From contig CANEYR010000038.1 in the NCBI GenBank assembly GCA_947444055.1, positions 1 to 34,976 on the forward strand: DNA of 34,976 nt, written 5' to 3'. A program made the translations under genes and the position numbers. The notes below the pieces were generated by a model, which worked only from the letters and a program-made list of their open reading frames with translations, was not told where the DNA came from and ran no database searches. This stretch comes from Planctomycetota bacterium. GTDB taxonomy: Bacteria; Planctomycetota; UBA1135; UBA2386. Numbering within the stretch: position 1 is the first letter of the stretch; each line of letters begins with the position of its first letter. Shown here in pieces: positions 1 to 8,598 of this stretch.

Positions 1-826
1 CGCGCTCGTCGTAGATCGGGTCACCCATCGCGTCGACCGCCTTGTTGCGCGGCGGCGCGTTGTGCCCACCGGCCGTCGGCCCTTCGAGGATCCAGGCACC
101 GATGTGTTCGGCCGGGATCTTCTTGGCGAGGATGCGCGCCAGCGCGTCCGACGCCACGATGGGATAGAAGAGCGGGCAAGGCATCACGCGTGCATGCGGC
201 ACCAGGTCGGCGGGATCCAGGCAATAGAAGTGGGCCGCGCCAGCACCCTTCGCGGCCTCGACTTCGATGCGCAACTTCGCCGGCTGACCGGCCGCCAACT
301 TCTGCAACTGCTCGGCCTCTTCGATCGGGATGCCAGCGCCCATGAACACGCCGTCGACCCCGGCGAGCATGGCGCCATACATGCTGGCCAGCGTGTAGCG
401 CTTCAACTTGGTCAGCAGGTTGATGCCGATGCGCCCCGCGTGCCCCTGCCGCGCCAGCGCCACCTCACTGTAGGTCGCTGCACTGAGCATTCGCTGCGAC
501 AGCGTGGAGCCATGAAAGGAGTGCATCGGCAACAGCCGGAACGGCTCGCCAGAGGCCAGCCCGCCTGGCACGTAGAACCGTTCGCTCAGATGCGCGACGA
601 CGTCCTGATCGGGGTAGTCCTGCAGCACGCGCAGTCGGCCATGCGGATCGCCGCGTTGCAATTCGCGCACGACCACTGTGTCGATGCCGGTGCCGGAGAC
701 GACGCCGAACTCACCTGACTCGGCGACGCGGCGGGCCAGCCGCCAATTCGAAACACCGACGCCCATGCCGCCCTGGATGATCTGTGGTGCATGACGGACG
801 TTGGCGGCGCGTTCGGTTGGCGGCAT
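1..826 (-). CDS. Nitronate monooxygenase-family flavoprotein, C-terminus beyond window
   Basis: About 275 residues are visible; the C-terminus runs off the left edge. The N-terminus reads IIQGGMGVGVSNWRLA (residues 16-31), the usual opening of the FMN-binding TIM-barrel nitronate monooxygenase (2-nitropropane dioxygenase) family. It is followed by GVVSGTGID and, near the visible end, GPTAGGHNAPPRNK, matching the family's glycine-rich flavin-phosphate region. Known members oxidise alkyl nitronates with O2; related barrels include FabK enoyl-ACP reductases, so the substrate is not certain. The start is the ATG at 826-824, because an in-frame TGA lies six codons upstream. No clear Shine-Dalgarno site is visible. 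A hairpin (875-891) separates it from the block to its right, suggesting its own transcript. Confidence 0.85.
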   Translation of the reverse strand, partial: MPPTERAANVRHAPQIIQGGMGVGVSNWRLARRVAESGEFGVVSGTGIDTVVVRELQRGDPHGRLRVLQDYPDQDVVAHLSERFYVPGGLASGEPFRLLPMHSFHGSTLSQRMLSAATYSEVALARQGHAGRIGINLLTKLKRYTLASMYGAMLAGVDGVFMGAGIPIEEAEQLQKLAAGQPAKLRIEVEAAKGAGAAHFYCLDPADLVPHARVMPCPLFYPIVASDALARILAKKIPAEHIGAWILEGPTAGGHNAPPRNKAVDAMGDPIYDER

Positions 827-874
827 GAGGTGCGGGGACAGTCAGACGACCAAGCCGCGATCATGCGAACGAGT

Positions 875-891
875 CACCGCGTTTCGCGGTG
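875..891. terminator. Possible terminator hairpin
   Basis: A perfect 7-bp stem, CACCGCG / CGCGGTG, closes a TTT loop. On the minus strand it lies after the SGNH remnant and the kinase gene and 49 bases before the nitronate monooxygenase start. No T-run follows on either strand, so it is not a classical Rho-independent terminator. It may act as a transcript boundary or only be a GC-rich inverted repeat. Confidence 0.3.
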
Positions 892-947
892 CGAGAGTGC
901 GCAGTCCGTCCGGGCATGCAGCGCAGGCGGCAACCGACCCGCCTCCC

Positions 948-1010
948 CTATCGCGGGCACTTCGCATCGAGCGCGCGGATGCCATCGATGAGCGGTGCGG
1001 CTTGCTCGAC
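948..1010 (-). pseudogene. 3' tail remnant of an SGNH hydrolase-like gene
   Basis: The last 15 codons read PLIDGIRALDAKCPR followed by TAG. This is almost the same as the end of the intact SGNH protein at 4211-5254, which ends ALIDGIRALDPKCPR. At DNA level, bases 952-994 match 4215-4257 at 39 of 43 positions. The frame stays open upstream to about 1163, but that part resembles nothing in the intact gene, so only the extreme 3' end survives. The rest of 827-1129 holds this tail and the hairpin at 875-891; I see nothing else there. It appears to be debris of a duplicated SGNH gene. Confidence 0.65.
952..994. repeat. 43-bp direct repeat, copy 1 (SGNH 3' end)
   Basis: This stretch matches 4215-4257 at 39 of 43 bases in the same orientation. 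It is the 3' coding end of an SGNH gene. The two copies bracket about 3.2 kb holding the short kinase, the secreted protein and the sigma factor. Confidence 0.75.
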
Positions 1011-1129
1011 GGGACGCTGGTGGTGACGGCGAATCGCCACGCACAAAGACGCCGAACTGCACACGGGGCAGGCGTTGCAGAGTTCCTGCAGGGCGAGGCG
1101 CTGGCACCGCTTGGCAGCACGCGCCTGCA

Positions 1130-2653
1130 TCAGAAGTAGAAGTGCACGCCGAAGCCCACCCACTCGACGTCATCCACGTAGAACTGCCCGTTCGGCGACC
1201 GCCCGTTGTAGTACTCGAGCAGGAACTGGTTGATCGCCGCCGCCGTGCCCTGGTTGCGTTCGGCCAGCTGGCGCTGCTTGCCCTCGGCCACTGCCAGTGC
1301 GTCCGCCTTGCCCCGCTGCTCGGATTCTGCCCGCCCCGCGGTGATCGCACGATCGCGTTCGGCCGCGGCGACATCGGCTTGCCAAGCAAATCCTGCGATG
1401 CCGAGCAATAGTGCGACCGTGACCGCCGCGGTCGCCGAGAAGACGCCGCGATGACGGCTCACCAGCTTGCGCAAGCGATAGCTCGCACTCGGTGGTGCTG
1501 CCTGCACGGCTTCGCCAGCGAGGTGGCGCACGATGTCACTGGCGAGGCTGTCGACGGTCTCGTAGCGGCGCGCGCGGTCCTTCTCGAGCGCCTTCATGAC
1601 GATCCAGTCGAGTTCACCCCGCACCAACGTACCCAGGTGCTTTGGCAGGATGCGGCGATGCGCGGCGATGCTGGCCAGCGTGTCGTGCGACTCGCTGATG
1701 CGCGTCGACGGCCGCGGCGGATCGACTTCGCGGATCAGCCGGTGCACCTCGCTGAGCATCGCGCCCTGCAGCGATCGACGCTCGAACGGGGTGCTGCCAG
1801 CGAGCAGTTCGTACAGCAGCACGCCGAGCGAGTAGACGTCGGTGCGGGTATCGAGGTCGAGCGAGCCGGCCGCCTGCTCGGGACTCATGTACTGCAAGGT
1901 GCCGATCACCTGCTGGTGCTCGGTGAACAGCGTCTTGTCGGTCAGCTTCTGCGACGTCGCCTTGGCGATGCCGAAGTCGATCACTTTGCTGTGCGGGCGG
2001 CCGTCCTGCGTGGCCACCAGGATATTCGACGGCTTGATGTCGCGGTGGATGATGCCTTTGCCGTGCGCATGCTGCACGGCGCGGCAGACCTGCTCGAACA
2101 GTGCTAGGCGCTCGGCGATCGTCAACTGCTCGCGGTCGCAGTACTCGACGATCGGCGCGCCCTTCACCAGCTCCATGACGAAGAACGGCCGCCCCGAAGT
2201 GGTGGCGCCGGCGTCGAACACCTTGGCGATGTGCGGGTGGTCCATCAACGCCAGCGCCTGGCGTTCCTGCTCGAACCGCGCGACCACCTGCCGCGTGTCC
2301 ATGCCGAGCTTGACGACCTTCAGTGCGACGCGACGCGCGACCGGCTGCTCCTGCTCGGCGAGGAACACCACGCCAAAGCCTCCTTCGCCGATCTGCTGCA
2401 GCAGCTTGTAGGGACCGATGCGCGTGCCCTGTCCCTCCTGCAGCGGTGCCGTGGTGACGGCGGCCGACGCTGGCCCGGTCGGCGTCGCCAGGAAGCCATC
2501 GCCGGCGGCAGTCGCCAGCATCGCCAGCAGGCGTTGTTGCAGGTCGGCATCGCCGACGCACTCACGACCGAGGAACGCGGTGCGTTCGGGCGGGGACAGG
2601 TCGAGAGCTTGGTCGAACAGGCGACGCAGCCGTTCCTGACGTGGATCGAGCAT
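1130..2653 (-). CDS. Hanks-type Ser/Thr kinase, membrane-anchored, very short C-terminal tail
   Basis: A 507-residue protein, taken to start at ATG 2653 (MLDPRQERLRRLFDQAL); upstream in-frame starts only add a low-complexity Arg/Pro stretch. An N-terminal helical segment (about 1-60) precedes a complete kinase domain (about 80-380): glycine loop GEGGFGVV at 89, lysine K112 in ALKVVK, HRDIKPSN at 203-210, DFG at 226-228 and SPEQ at 257-260. A basic juxtamembrane stretch (SYRLRKLVSRHRG), one membrane helix (about 405-425) and a charged helical segment (426-470) follow. The protein ends about 40 residues later, without the TPR, WD40 or FGE region usual in planctomycete kinases. It lies 31 bp downstream of the secreted-protein gene on the same strand, so the two are probably co-transcribed. 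The sigma factor at 3608 is its closest candidate partner but is divergent. Confidence 0.92.
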   Translation of the reverse strand: MLDPRQERLRRLFDQALDLSPPERTAFLGRECVGDADLQQRLLAMLATAAGDGFLATPTGPASAAVTTAPLQEGQGTRIGPYKLLQQIGEGGFGVVFLAEQEQPVARRVALKVVKLGMDTRQVVARFEQERQALALMDHPHIAKVFDAGATTSGRPFFVMELVKGAPIVEYCDREQLTIAERLALFEQVCRAVQHAHGKGIIHRDIKPSNILVATQDGRPHSKVIDFGIAKATSQKLTDKTLFTEHQQVIGTLQYMSPEQAAGSLDLDTRTDVYSLGVLLYELLAGSTPFERRSLQGAMLSEVHRLIREVDPPRPSTRISESHDTLASIAAHRRILPKHLGTLVRGELDWIVMKALEKDRARRYETVDSLASDIVRHLAGEAVQAAPPSASYRLRKLVSRHRGVFSATAAVTVALLLGIAGFAWQADVAAAERDRAITAGRAESEQRGKADALAVAEGKQRQLAERNQGTAAAINQFLLEYYNGRSPNGQFYVDDVEWVGFGVHFYF

Positions 2654-2684
2654 GGATGGAGCGCGGAATGCTAGTGCGGGAGGG

Positions 2685-3440
2685 TTACTTCGGTGCTGTG
2701 GCCGGCGTGATCTCACGGTAGGTGCCGTTGCTGACCGTGGTGCGGAACCGGCTGGCTTTGGCGATCCACTCCTGTGCCCAGGCTTCGCCTTGCATCGCAT
2801 CCATCAACTGGGCTCGGCGTTCCCGCGACGGGCAGTTCAGCGAGATCAGGTGGGTCCACTCGGTGCGGCCGGCGGCTATGCGGTAGCAGTTCACGTGCAC
2901 GTCCTTGAAGCCGTGCTCGTCGAACAAGGTACGCAACGCATCGAGCGCGAGCAGGTAGCCGACCTCGTCGATGAGGACCGCCTTGGTGTTCATCACCGCA
3001 CCGCCCGGGTGCGCCCCGCCAAACCGCACCGCCTTGTAGCTGACGTTGCTGCGCAGCTTGCGGATCTGGTTCATGTGCAGACGCGCCTCGAGCAACTCCG
3101 CTTCCTTGGCGAACGCCATCTCGTTCGCCGTCAGCGCCGCGAACGATTCGGCCTGCGTTACCACGAAGGCAACGCCGCACTCGGGGCCTGCCGACTCGCC
3201 GACGAAGACATGGCGATAGGTGTCAAGCTGGAACTTGGCCTTGATGGCCTCATTGACCTCGCCGATCCATAGGGCGAACGACCGCACGGAGTCGGTCTCG
3301 ATCTCCTGGATCGTGATGCAGGGCAGCGCCAGCGGCTGTCCTGCCACCGCGGTCTGGGCGGGCTGCAGGCCGGCGGCGGTCAACAAGCCGATGCCAAGGG
3401 TGATGCCGAGGCCAGCGACGAGGCGGGAGGTTGTGCGCAT
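2685..3440 (-). CDS. Secreted protein of unknown function
   Basis: 251 residues. Start ATG 3440 is preceded by GGAGA at a spacing of five bases, one of the few convincing Shine-Dalgarno sites here. The N-terminus (MRTTSRLVAGLGITLGIGLL, then TAAG) is a typical signal peptide, so export is likely. The mature part is mixed alpha/beta. The C-terminal half (TEWTHLISLNCPSRERR, and later EWAQEWIAKA) loosely resembles dimeric alpha-beta barrel (NIPSNAP or antibiotic-monooxygenase-like) folds, but I do not recognise a defined family. It is 31 bp upstream of the kinase gene on the same strand, so it might feed a signal to that sensor-poor kinase; this is inference. It is divergent from the sigma gene at 3608, with a 167-bp shared promoter region. 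Confidence 0.75.
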   Translation of the reverse strand: MRTTSRLVAGLGITLGIGLLTAAGLQPAQTAVAGQPLALPCITIQEIETDSVRSFALWIGEVNEAIKAKFQLDTYRHVFVGESAGPECGVAFVVTQAESFAALTANEMAFAKEAELLEARLHMNQIRKLRSNVSYKAVRFGGAHPGGAVMNTKAVLIDEVGYLLALDALRTLFDEHGFKDVHVNCYRIAAGRTEWTHLISLNCPSRERRAQLMDAMQGEAWAQEWIAKASRFRTTVSNGTYREITPATAPK

Positions 3441-3607
3441 GGATGTCTCCGTGGGGCCGGTGTGCGTCCTGCTGCCGCCGTGCGCGACCGCAGAGATGCG
3501 GTGGCTGTGCGGGGCCCGGATCGGCCAACACCGGTAAAGCGGGAACAGCCGTCGGCAGGGATCACGCTGCGTACGATTTCTTCTGCAGCCAACTATGGTG
3601 CCGTTGC

Positions 3608-4195
3608 ATGGCCGACCCGGCGGACACACAGACTTTCGATCTGTTGACTGATGCGCAGCTGGCGCCGCAGGAACGTTCCGCTCGCCTGCTGCCGCTCGTC
3701 TACGAGCAGTTGCGCAGCTTGGCGCAATCGGTGCTGCGCGGCGAGGCGAAGGGGCACACGTTGCAGGCGACGGCGCTGGTGCACGAGGCGTTCCTGAAGC
3801 TGGTCGGGCCGCGCCAACTGCCGTGGCAGAACCGCGTGCACTACTTCGCCGCCGCGGCCGAGGCGATGCGGCGCATCCTGGTCGACCATGCGCGCAAGAA
3901 GGCGGCGAAGAAGCGGGGCGGCGGCGAAGCGCGCCAAGCTGCCCTCGACTTGGAGGGACTGCCCGATCCGGGCTCGGAGCAGCAGGCGTGCGGCTTCCTG
4001 CTGCTCGATGAAGCGATCACGCAGCTGGAGGCAGCCCATCCCGACGCGGGCGCCATCGTGCGGCTGCGCTACTTCGCCGGCCTCAGCGTCGACGAGACGG
4101 CGGCAGCACTCGGCGTGTCGGCGCCGACGGTGAAGCGAGGCTGGGCGTTCGCGCGCGGCTGGCTGAAGGACTGCCTCGCTGATGACGAGACGTGA
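3608..4195 (+). CDS. ECF-like RNA polymerase sigma factor, TIGR02999 type
   Basis: 195 residues from ATG 3608. The family hallmarks are clear: LLPLVYEQLRSLA (28-40), HTLQATALVHEAF (50-62), then HYFAAAAEAMRRILVDHARK (78-97) and the basic KKAAKKRGGG. A region 4 helix-turn-helix follows (RLRYFAGLSVDETAAALGVS). Families of this type direct RNA polymerase to dedicated promoters and in Planctomycetota and Acidobacteriota often sit beside Ser/Thr kinases instead of anti-sigma factors. Here the gene is divergent from the secreted protein-kinase pair and converges with the SGNH gene, whose stop is only 15 bp away. No anti-sigma gene is visible. An upstream open stretch in the same frame is low in recognisable sequence, so I use the ATG. 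Confidence 0.9.
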   Translation: MADPADTQTFDLLTDAQLAPQERSARLLPLVYEQLRSLAQSVLRGEAKGHTLQATALVHEAFLKLVGPRQLPWQNRVHYFAAAAEAMRRILVDHARKKAAKKRGGGEARQAALDLEGLPDPGSEQQACGFLLLDEAITQLEAAHPDAGAIVRLRYFAGLSVDETAAALGVSAPTVKRGWAFARGWLKDCLADDET

Positions 4196-4210
4196 ACCGC
4201 CCCACCGCCC

Positions 4211-5254
4211 CTAGCGCGGACACTTCGGATCGAGCGCGCGGATGCCGTCGATCAGCGCTCTCGCCGCGACCAGATTGCCTCGCTTGGAGTAGTGCCCGAC
4301 CGTGAAGTGCTCCGCCAGCTCCGACTTCAGCAACGCCTGGAAGGCCGGCCGCAGATCCAGGAACGCAATGCCGCGCTGCTCGAGCGCCGGTCGAAGCCAC
4401 CCGTCGATGATCTCCAACCTGGCTTGGTGAACCTCGCCCTCCACCGGCAGCAAGGCGAGCACGAAGACCTGCCCGCGCTGGCGCGATTGATCGCGCAGGA
4501 TCTCGAAGATGCGCAGGGCAATCGGCGCGAATCGCTCCTGACCGACCGCCGCCGACGACATCGCGGGGGCCGCCAGCGTCGTCGGCAGCAGCCCCGCCAG
4601 CGCGCTGGTCTGCCACAGGCGTGTGAGCTTCGTGCCAAAACCCGGCTCCAGGATGTTCATCACGGGGATGTTCATGGCGACGGGGTTGCCATCCACCAGA
4701 TCGAGGATTGGCTTCGGGATGTCGGCCACGTTGCCATCGGGGTTCATGCGGAAGAAGTCGCCGGTGATGAACGCGAACAGCAGCACGTCGACGTCGAACT
4801 TTCTGCCGTCGCGTTGGTGCCACAGGTAGCACTGGTCGATGCCGTAGCCGCCGAGACCCATGTTGACCGTCTCGACGCTCGCATGCTGCTGGGCCAGGAA
4901 GGCGGGGTAGGTCTCGTCGTCGGCGACGCCGTAGCCCATGGTGTACGAGTCACCCAGACAGAGGATCCGGTACTTGCCCTCCGTGTCTTTGAAGTTGAGA
5001 TCGCGGGCGCCGCGCATGTGCTGACCGTTGGTGCGCAGGCCCAGACCAACCCCGTACAGGTCCGGCACGTGCTTGTTCGCGATGTGCCGCCAACCCAGCT
5101 CCGGGTCGTACTCGCAGTGCAAGGCCTCTCGCACCGCCGGCGGCTGCGCGGCGACCTGCCACTTCGCCCAGAGGTTGGCGCCTCCCTCCAGTGACAGCAC
5201 TAGCAGGATGGTGACGAACGCAAAGAGGCCCAGTCGCAGAAAGAGTTTTCGCAT
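4211..5254 (-). CDS. Membrane-anchored SGNH/GDSL hydrolase-like protein
   Basis: 347 residues from ATG 5254. One N-terminal helix (about 5-24) acts as an anchor or uncleaved signal. Block I reads CLGDSYTMGYG with Ser at about 103, block II is GLGGYGID, and the C-terminal block has GHYSKRGN with His at about 321. This pattern fits SGNH hydrolases or the AlgX/AlgJ-like proteins that handle O-acetyl groups on exopolysaccharides. The Asp usually three residues before the catalytic His is not visible (the sequence is FTVGHYS), so activity may rely on another acid or be lost. The same-strand fragment at 5414-5803 is a second, truncated SGNH. Its 3' end is duplicated at 952-994. Confidence 0.8.
   Translation of the reverse strand: MRKLFLRLGLFAFVTILLVLSLEGGANLWAKWQVAAQPPAVREALHCEYDPELGWRHIANKHVPDLYGVGLGLRTNGQHMRGARDLNFKDTEGKYRILCLGDSYTMGYGVADDETYPAFLAQQHASVETVNMGLGGYGIDQCYLWHQRDGRKFDVDVLLFAFITGDFFRMNPDGNVADIPKPILDLVDGNPVAMNIPVMNILEPGFGTKLTRLWQTSALAGLLPTTLAAPAMSSAAVGQERFAPIALRIFEILRDQSRQRGQVFVLALLPVEGEVHQARLEIIDGWLRPALEQRGIAFLDLRPAFQALLKSELAEHFTVGHYSKRGNLVAARALIDGIRALDPKCPR
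4215..4257. repeat. 43-bp direct repeat, copy 2 (SGNH 3' end)
   Basis: This is the 3' coding end of the intact SGNH gene and matches 952-994 at 39 of 43 bases in the same orientation. See copy 1. Confidence 0.75.
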
Positions 5255-5413
5255 CGAGGCGCCGACGGCCTGCTCGAGCTGGCCGGAGTTGACGAGGGCG
5301 GGAGGTTCAAGACCGGGTGCGGAACAGCTGTCACCCGTCAGGCCATCCTGCCGCACCCGCGCCCACTCGTCCAGCTGAGTCCCGGTCGCGCATCACGGTG
5401 CGGAGGGCGCGGG

Positions 5414-5803
5414 CTATCGCAGCATCGGCGAGAGGCGTTCGGCAAGGGCCTTGGCGACGACCTGGTTGCCGCGCACCGACAGGTGAATGTGGTCGCTGTT
5501 GTAGAGATCCGATGGCGTTCCAGCCGTGTTGAGAAAGGCCGTCGCATCGAGGCTGGCGAGCCCCATGCGACTGCACACATCCAGCACGTGTTGCTGCGCA
5601 CTACCAAGTCGCAGCAGCGCGGGATCGAGCTGCATCTCGGCGAGCACCTTCGCTCGGAGCTCACCATCCAAGTGGAACTGGGTCGGCAAGATGACGACGA
5701 GTAGCGGCCGTTCCCCAACGTCGCGCTGGAGCGTGCGCAACGTCCCGGCCAAATCTTGCAACCACGTAGCAACGGAACGGGAGCGCCGGACATCGCGACC
5801 CAT
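5414..5803 (-). pseudogene. N-terminally truncated SGNH hydrolase-like fragment
   Basis: 129 codons corresponding to the C-terminal half of an SGNH protein: LLVVILPTQFHLDG (a central strand), then a C-terminal LYNSDHIHLSVRGNQVVAKA that carries the Asp-x-x-His of block V and the Gly-Asn typical of the family. The GDS serine block and the signal or anchor region are absent, and a TGA directly precedes the only good ATG. The 85 bases between this ATG and the kinase start at 5889 leave no room for the missing half. I read it as a gene whose 5' half was lost when the kinase gene or its neighbourhood arrived. It could still be translated as a small protein. The gap 5255-5413 shows nothing recognisable. 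Confidence 0.65.
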
Positions 5804-5888
5804 TCAACACCGCCGAGGCGGCGCCCGTTGCCAGCGGCCACAAATCGCCGCGACCGCCTGCCACCCGGACCGTCGCTATGCTCTCGCC

Positions 5889-8561
5889 GTGACCTCGCCC
5901 GATGCCAGTGACGCGCTCGAAGACTTGCTCAGCCGGGCGGTGCAGCTGCTTGAGCAACGCGGCGAACCGGGCTTGCAGGAACTGCTGGTCGCGCACGCTT
6001 CGCAAGCAGAGGGCATTCGCGCCGGGCTCGAACGCCTGCGCCGTCTCGGCATCCTGGCGCCACCGCCAGCGGCACCGGCGGAGCGCACGCAGTTTGGCGA
6101 GTTCCGTGTGCTGCGGCGCATCGGCGCCGGCGGCATGGGCATCGTCTACGCCGCCGAACAGACGAGCTTGCAGCGCACCGTCGCGTTGAAGGTCGTGCGG
6201 CCGGAGTTCCTGCTGTCGACCACGGCGCGAGAGCGGTTCCAACGCGAAGTGGAAGCGATCGCGCGGCTGCAACATCCAGGCATCGTGCCGATCCTCGCCG
6301 TCGGCAACGAAGACGCGCAACCGTGGTTCGCGATGGAGTACATCGAAGGCCACACGCTCGATGACTTGCTTGCCACCATGCGCGGCAAGGACCCGTCGCG
6401 CGCCCTTGGCAATGCGCTGCGCACGCGCTTTGGCGAACTCGGCGGCACGGCCTCGGGCGGCTCGGCGGCCTTCGCTGGCAGCTATTGGGAAGCGTGCGTG
6501 CGCCTCGTGCACCAAGTCGCGGCGACGATGAGTTACGTGCACGAACGTGGCATCGTGCACCGCGATCTCAAGCCATCGAACATCGTCGTTAGTCGCCAGG
6601 GTCAGGCGATGGTGCTCGACTTCGGGCTCGCCCACGTTCGCGATCTGCACCGAGTCACGCACGACGACAAGCCACTCGGTTCGCCAGCGTACGTGTCACC
6701 CGAACAAGTGCGCGGTGAAGCGATCGACGAACGCGTCGACATCTATGGACTCGGCGTGACGTTGTACGAGCTGCTGACGACGCACCTGCCGTTCGAACAC
6801 GAGTCGGAGGAAGCGCTGCAGCAGGCGATCCTCGTCGGCAACGCGCGGGGCGTGCGCACCTGGAACCGCGCCGTGCCGCGCGACCTCGACATCGTCTGCG
6901 CCGTGGCGCTCGACCGCGATCGCGCGCGCCGCTATCGCTCGATGGCGGAGTTCGCTGCCGACCTCGACGCGGTGCTGACGCGGCGACCGATCCTGGCGCG
7001 CCCGCTCGGCCGTGGCCTTCGCCTCGTGCGCTTCGCGCAGCGGCACCCGGTGATGAGCATCGCGGCGGCCGCACTGCTCGTGCTAGCCCTGCAGTTCCCG
7101 CTCGTGCTGTGGCGACTGCAGGCCGCCACCAACACCGAACTGGCGCGCGTCAACAACGACTTGACGACCGTCAACGGGGCGCTCGATCGACAACGCGCGC
7201 TCGCTGTCGACAGCTACACCGACGCGCTCGATGCCATTCAGCACATGCTCGTGCAAACGGTGCGCAGCGATCTGTTCTCAACGCCCGGCAGCGAGGCCCT
7301 GCAGTTGTCGCTGCTGCGGCGGGCCGACGCGATGTACGACCAACTGCGCCGGAAGCGAACCGTCAACAAGCGGGTCGAGTACGACTCGGCGCAGAACCTG
7401 CAGCACATCGCCCGGCGACTGCACACGCGAGGCAACATCGACGACGCCATCCGCACGTATGGCGAGGCCCTGACCCGCCTCGAACCGTGGTACGGCGGCG
7501 ACGTTTGGCATCTGCGCGGCACGATCCACCGCTTGCTCGGCATCTGCCTGCTCGACCGTGGCGATGAGGACACCGCCGAACGATCGCTGCACGCCGCGGT
7601 CTGCGATCTGGAGTTGGCGGTAACGCATGCCGCGGACGCCAGGGACGCGAGACGACAGTTGGCGGAGACCTACGCCGGCATGGGCCGCGTACACGGGCAG
7701 AGGCAAGACCGCGATTCGCGACTCGGCGCCCTGCGCCTAGCTCAAGAATGGAAGGATGCGCTCTACGCGGAGGCACCCGGCGAAGCAGGCGGCGCCTTGG
7801 CCTGCGCACTCGGGTGCTCAGATCTGGCCTCGGCGTTCAGCCAGGCGGACCATGAAGTGGCGCTGGACTTCGCCTGCCGCGGCATCGAGATCCTGCAGCA
7901 GCTGCCGGCCGGCGATCCCACCACACCGCAAACGCTCAATCGCCTTGCCCTCCTGCTGATGCGGCGCGGCAGCCTTTACTACGACGCCAAGCAATACGAA
8001 TTGAGCGCCGACGATCACGGCGCCGCACTCGCACTGCACAGCGGTCTCGCCCACGACTTCCCTACCGATGCCGACCACAAGGCTGGCATCGGCATGAGCT
8101 GCAACAACCTCTCGCTCGTCGCCCAACGCCTCGGGGACAGCGAGCAGGCGCTCGAGTGGGTGACGTCGAGCATCGTTGGGCTTCACCAGTCGCTGCGCAT
8201 GGCGCCCAAGCAACAGAACTTCCAAGATGCCTTGCATGGCGCCTTGGCGAACCGGAGTGATTACTTGATCTCGCTCCGCCGCTTCGACCAGCTGGCGATC
8301 GCCATGGACGAAGTGGCCGCCGCAACCAAGCCCCCGAAGTATCTGCTGATCGCAGCACGACAAGCCTGCACCGCCGCCAAGCTCGTGCGGGCCGAGAGCG
8401 GCCAAGAAGCGGCGCAACCGTGGTGCGACCGCGCCGCCGCGTTCGTGGAAGCAACCATCGCCAACGGCTTCCGGGACCGCGCGCGGTTCAACGACAAGCA
8501 GTTCGATCCGATCCGCAAGCATGCGCGTTTCCTCGACGCTCTCGGCCGCTTGCCTCAGTAG
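5889..8561 (+). CDS. Hanks-type Ser/Thr kinase with TPR-like C-terminal region
   Basis: 890 residues from GTG 5889; the frame is open further upstream but only antisense to the SGNH fragment, so a late start is chosen. A helical N-terminal segment (1-65) precedes the kinase domain: GAGGMGIVY at 79, K101, HRDLKPSN at 224-231, DFG at 244-246, SPEQ at 270-273. A Gly/Ala/Ser-rich insert of about 35 residues (165-200) lies between the hinge and the helix before the catalytic loop. One membrane helix spans about 386-408. The remaining 480 residues are helical with TPR-like units (NIDDAIRTYGEALTRLEP, GDEDTAERSLHAAVCDLE, LALLLMRRGSLYYDAK). No sigma gene adjoins it. It probably senses or scaffolds through the TPR region outside the membrane; the ligand is unknown. 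Confidence 0.92.
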   Translation: MTSPDASDALEDLLSRAVQLLEQRGEPGLQELLVAHASQAEGIRAGLERLRRLGILAPPPAAPAERTQFGEFRVLRRIGAGGMGIVYAAEQTSLQRTVALKVVRPEFLLSTTARERFQREVEAIARLQHPGIVPILAVGNEDAQPWFAMEYIEGHTLDDLLATMRGKDPSRALGNALRTRFGELGGTASGGSAAFAGSYWEACVRLVHQVAATMSYVHERGIVHRDLKPSNIVVSRQGQAMVLDFGLAHVRDLHRVTHDDKPLGSPAYVSPEQVRGEAIDERVDIYGLGVTLYELLTTHLPFEHESEEALQQAILVGNARGVRTWNRAVPRDLDIVCAVALDRDRARRYRSMAEFAADLDAVLTRRPILARPLGRGLRLVRFAQRHPVMSIAAAALLVLALQFPLVLWRLQAATNTELARVNNDLTTVNGALDRQRALAVDSYTDALDAIQHMLVQTVRSDLFSTPGSEALQLSLLRRADAMYDQLRRKRTVNKRVEYDSAQNLQHIARRLHTRGNIDDAIRTYGEALTRLEPWYGGDVWHLRGTIHRLLGICLLDRGDEDTAERSLHAAVCDLELAVTHAADARDARRQLAETYAGMGRVHGQRQDRDSRLGALRLAQEWKDALYAEAPGEAGGALACALGCSDLASAFSQADHEVALDFACRGIEILQQLPAGDPTTPQTLNRLALLLMRRGSLYYDAKQYELSADDHGAALALHSGLAHDFPTDADHKAGIGMSCNNLSLVAQRLGDSEQALEWVTSSIVGLHQSLRMAPKQQNFQDALHGALANRSDYLISLRRFDQLAIAMDEVAAATKPPKYLLIAARQACTAAKLVRAESGQEAAQPWCDRAAAFVEATIANGFRDRARFNDKQFDPIRKHARFLDALGRLPQ

Positions 8562-8598
8562 TGCGTCGCAGCCGAACCATGGCGTCGATCGCGGACGC

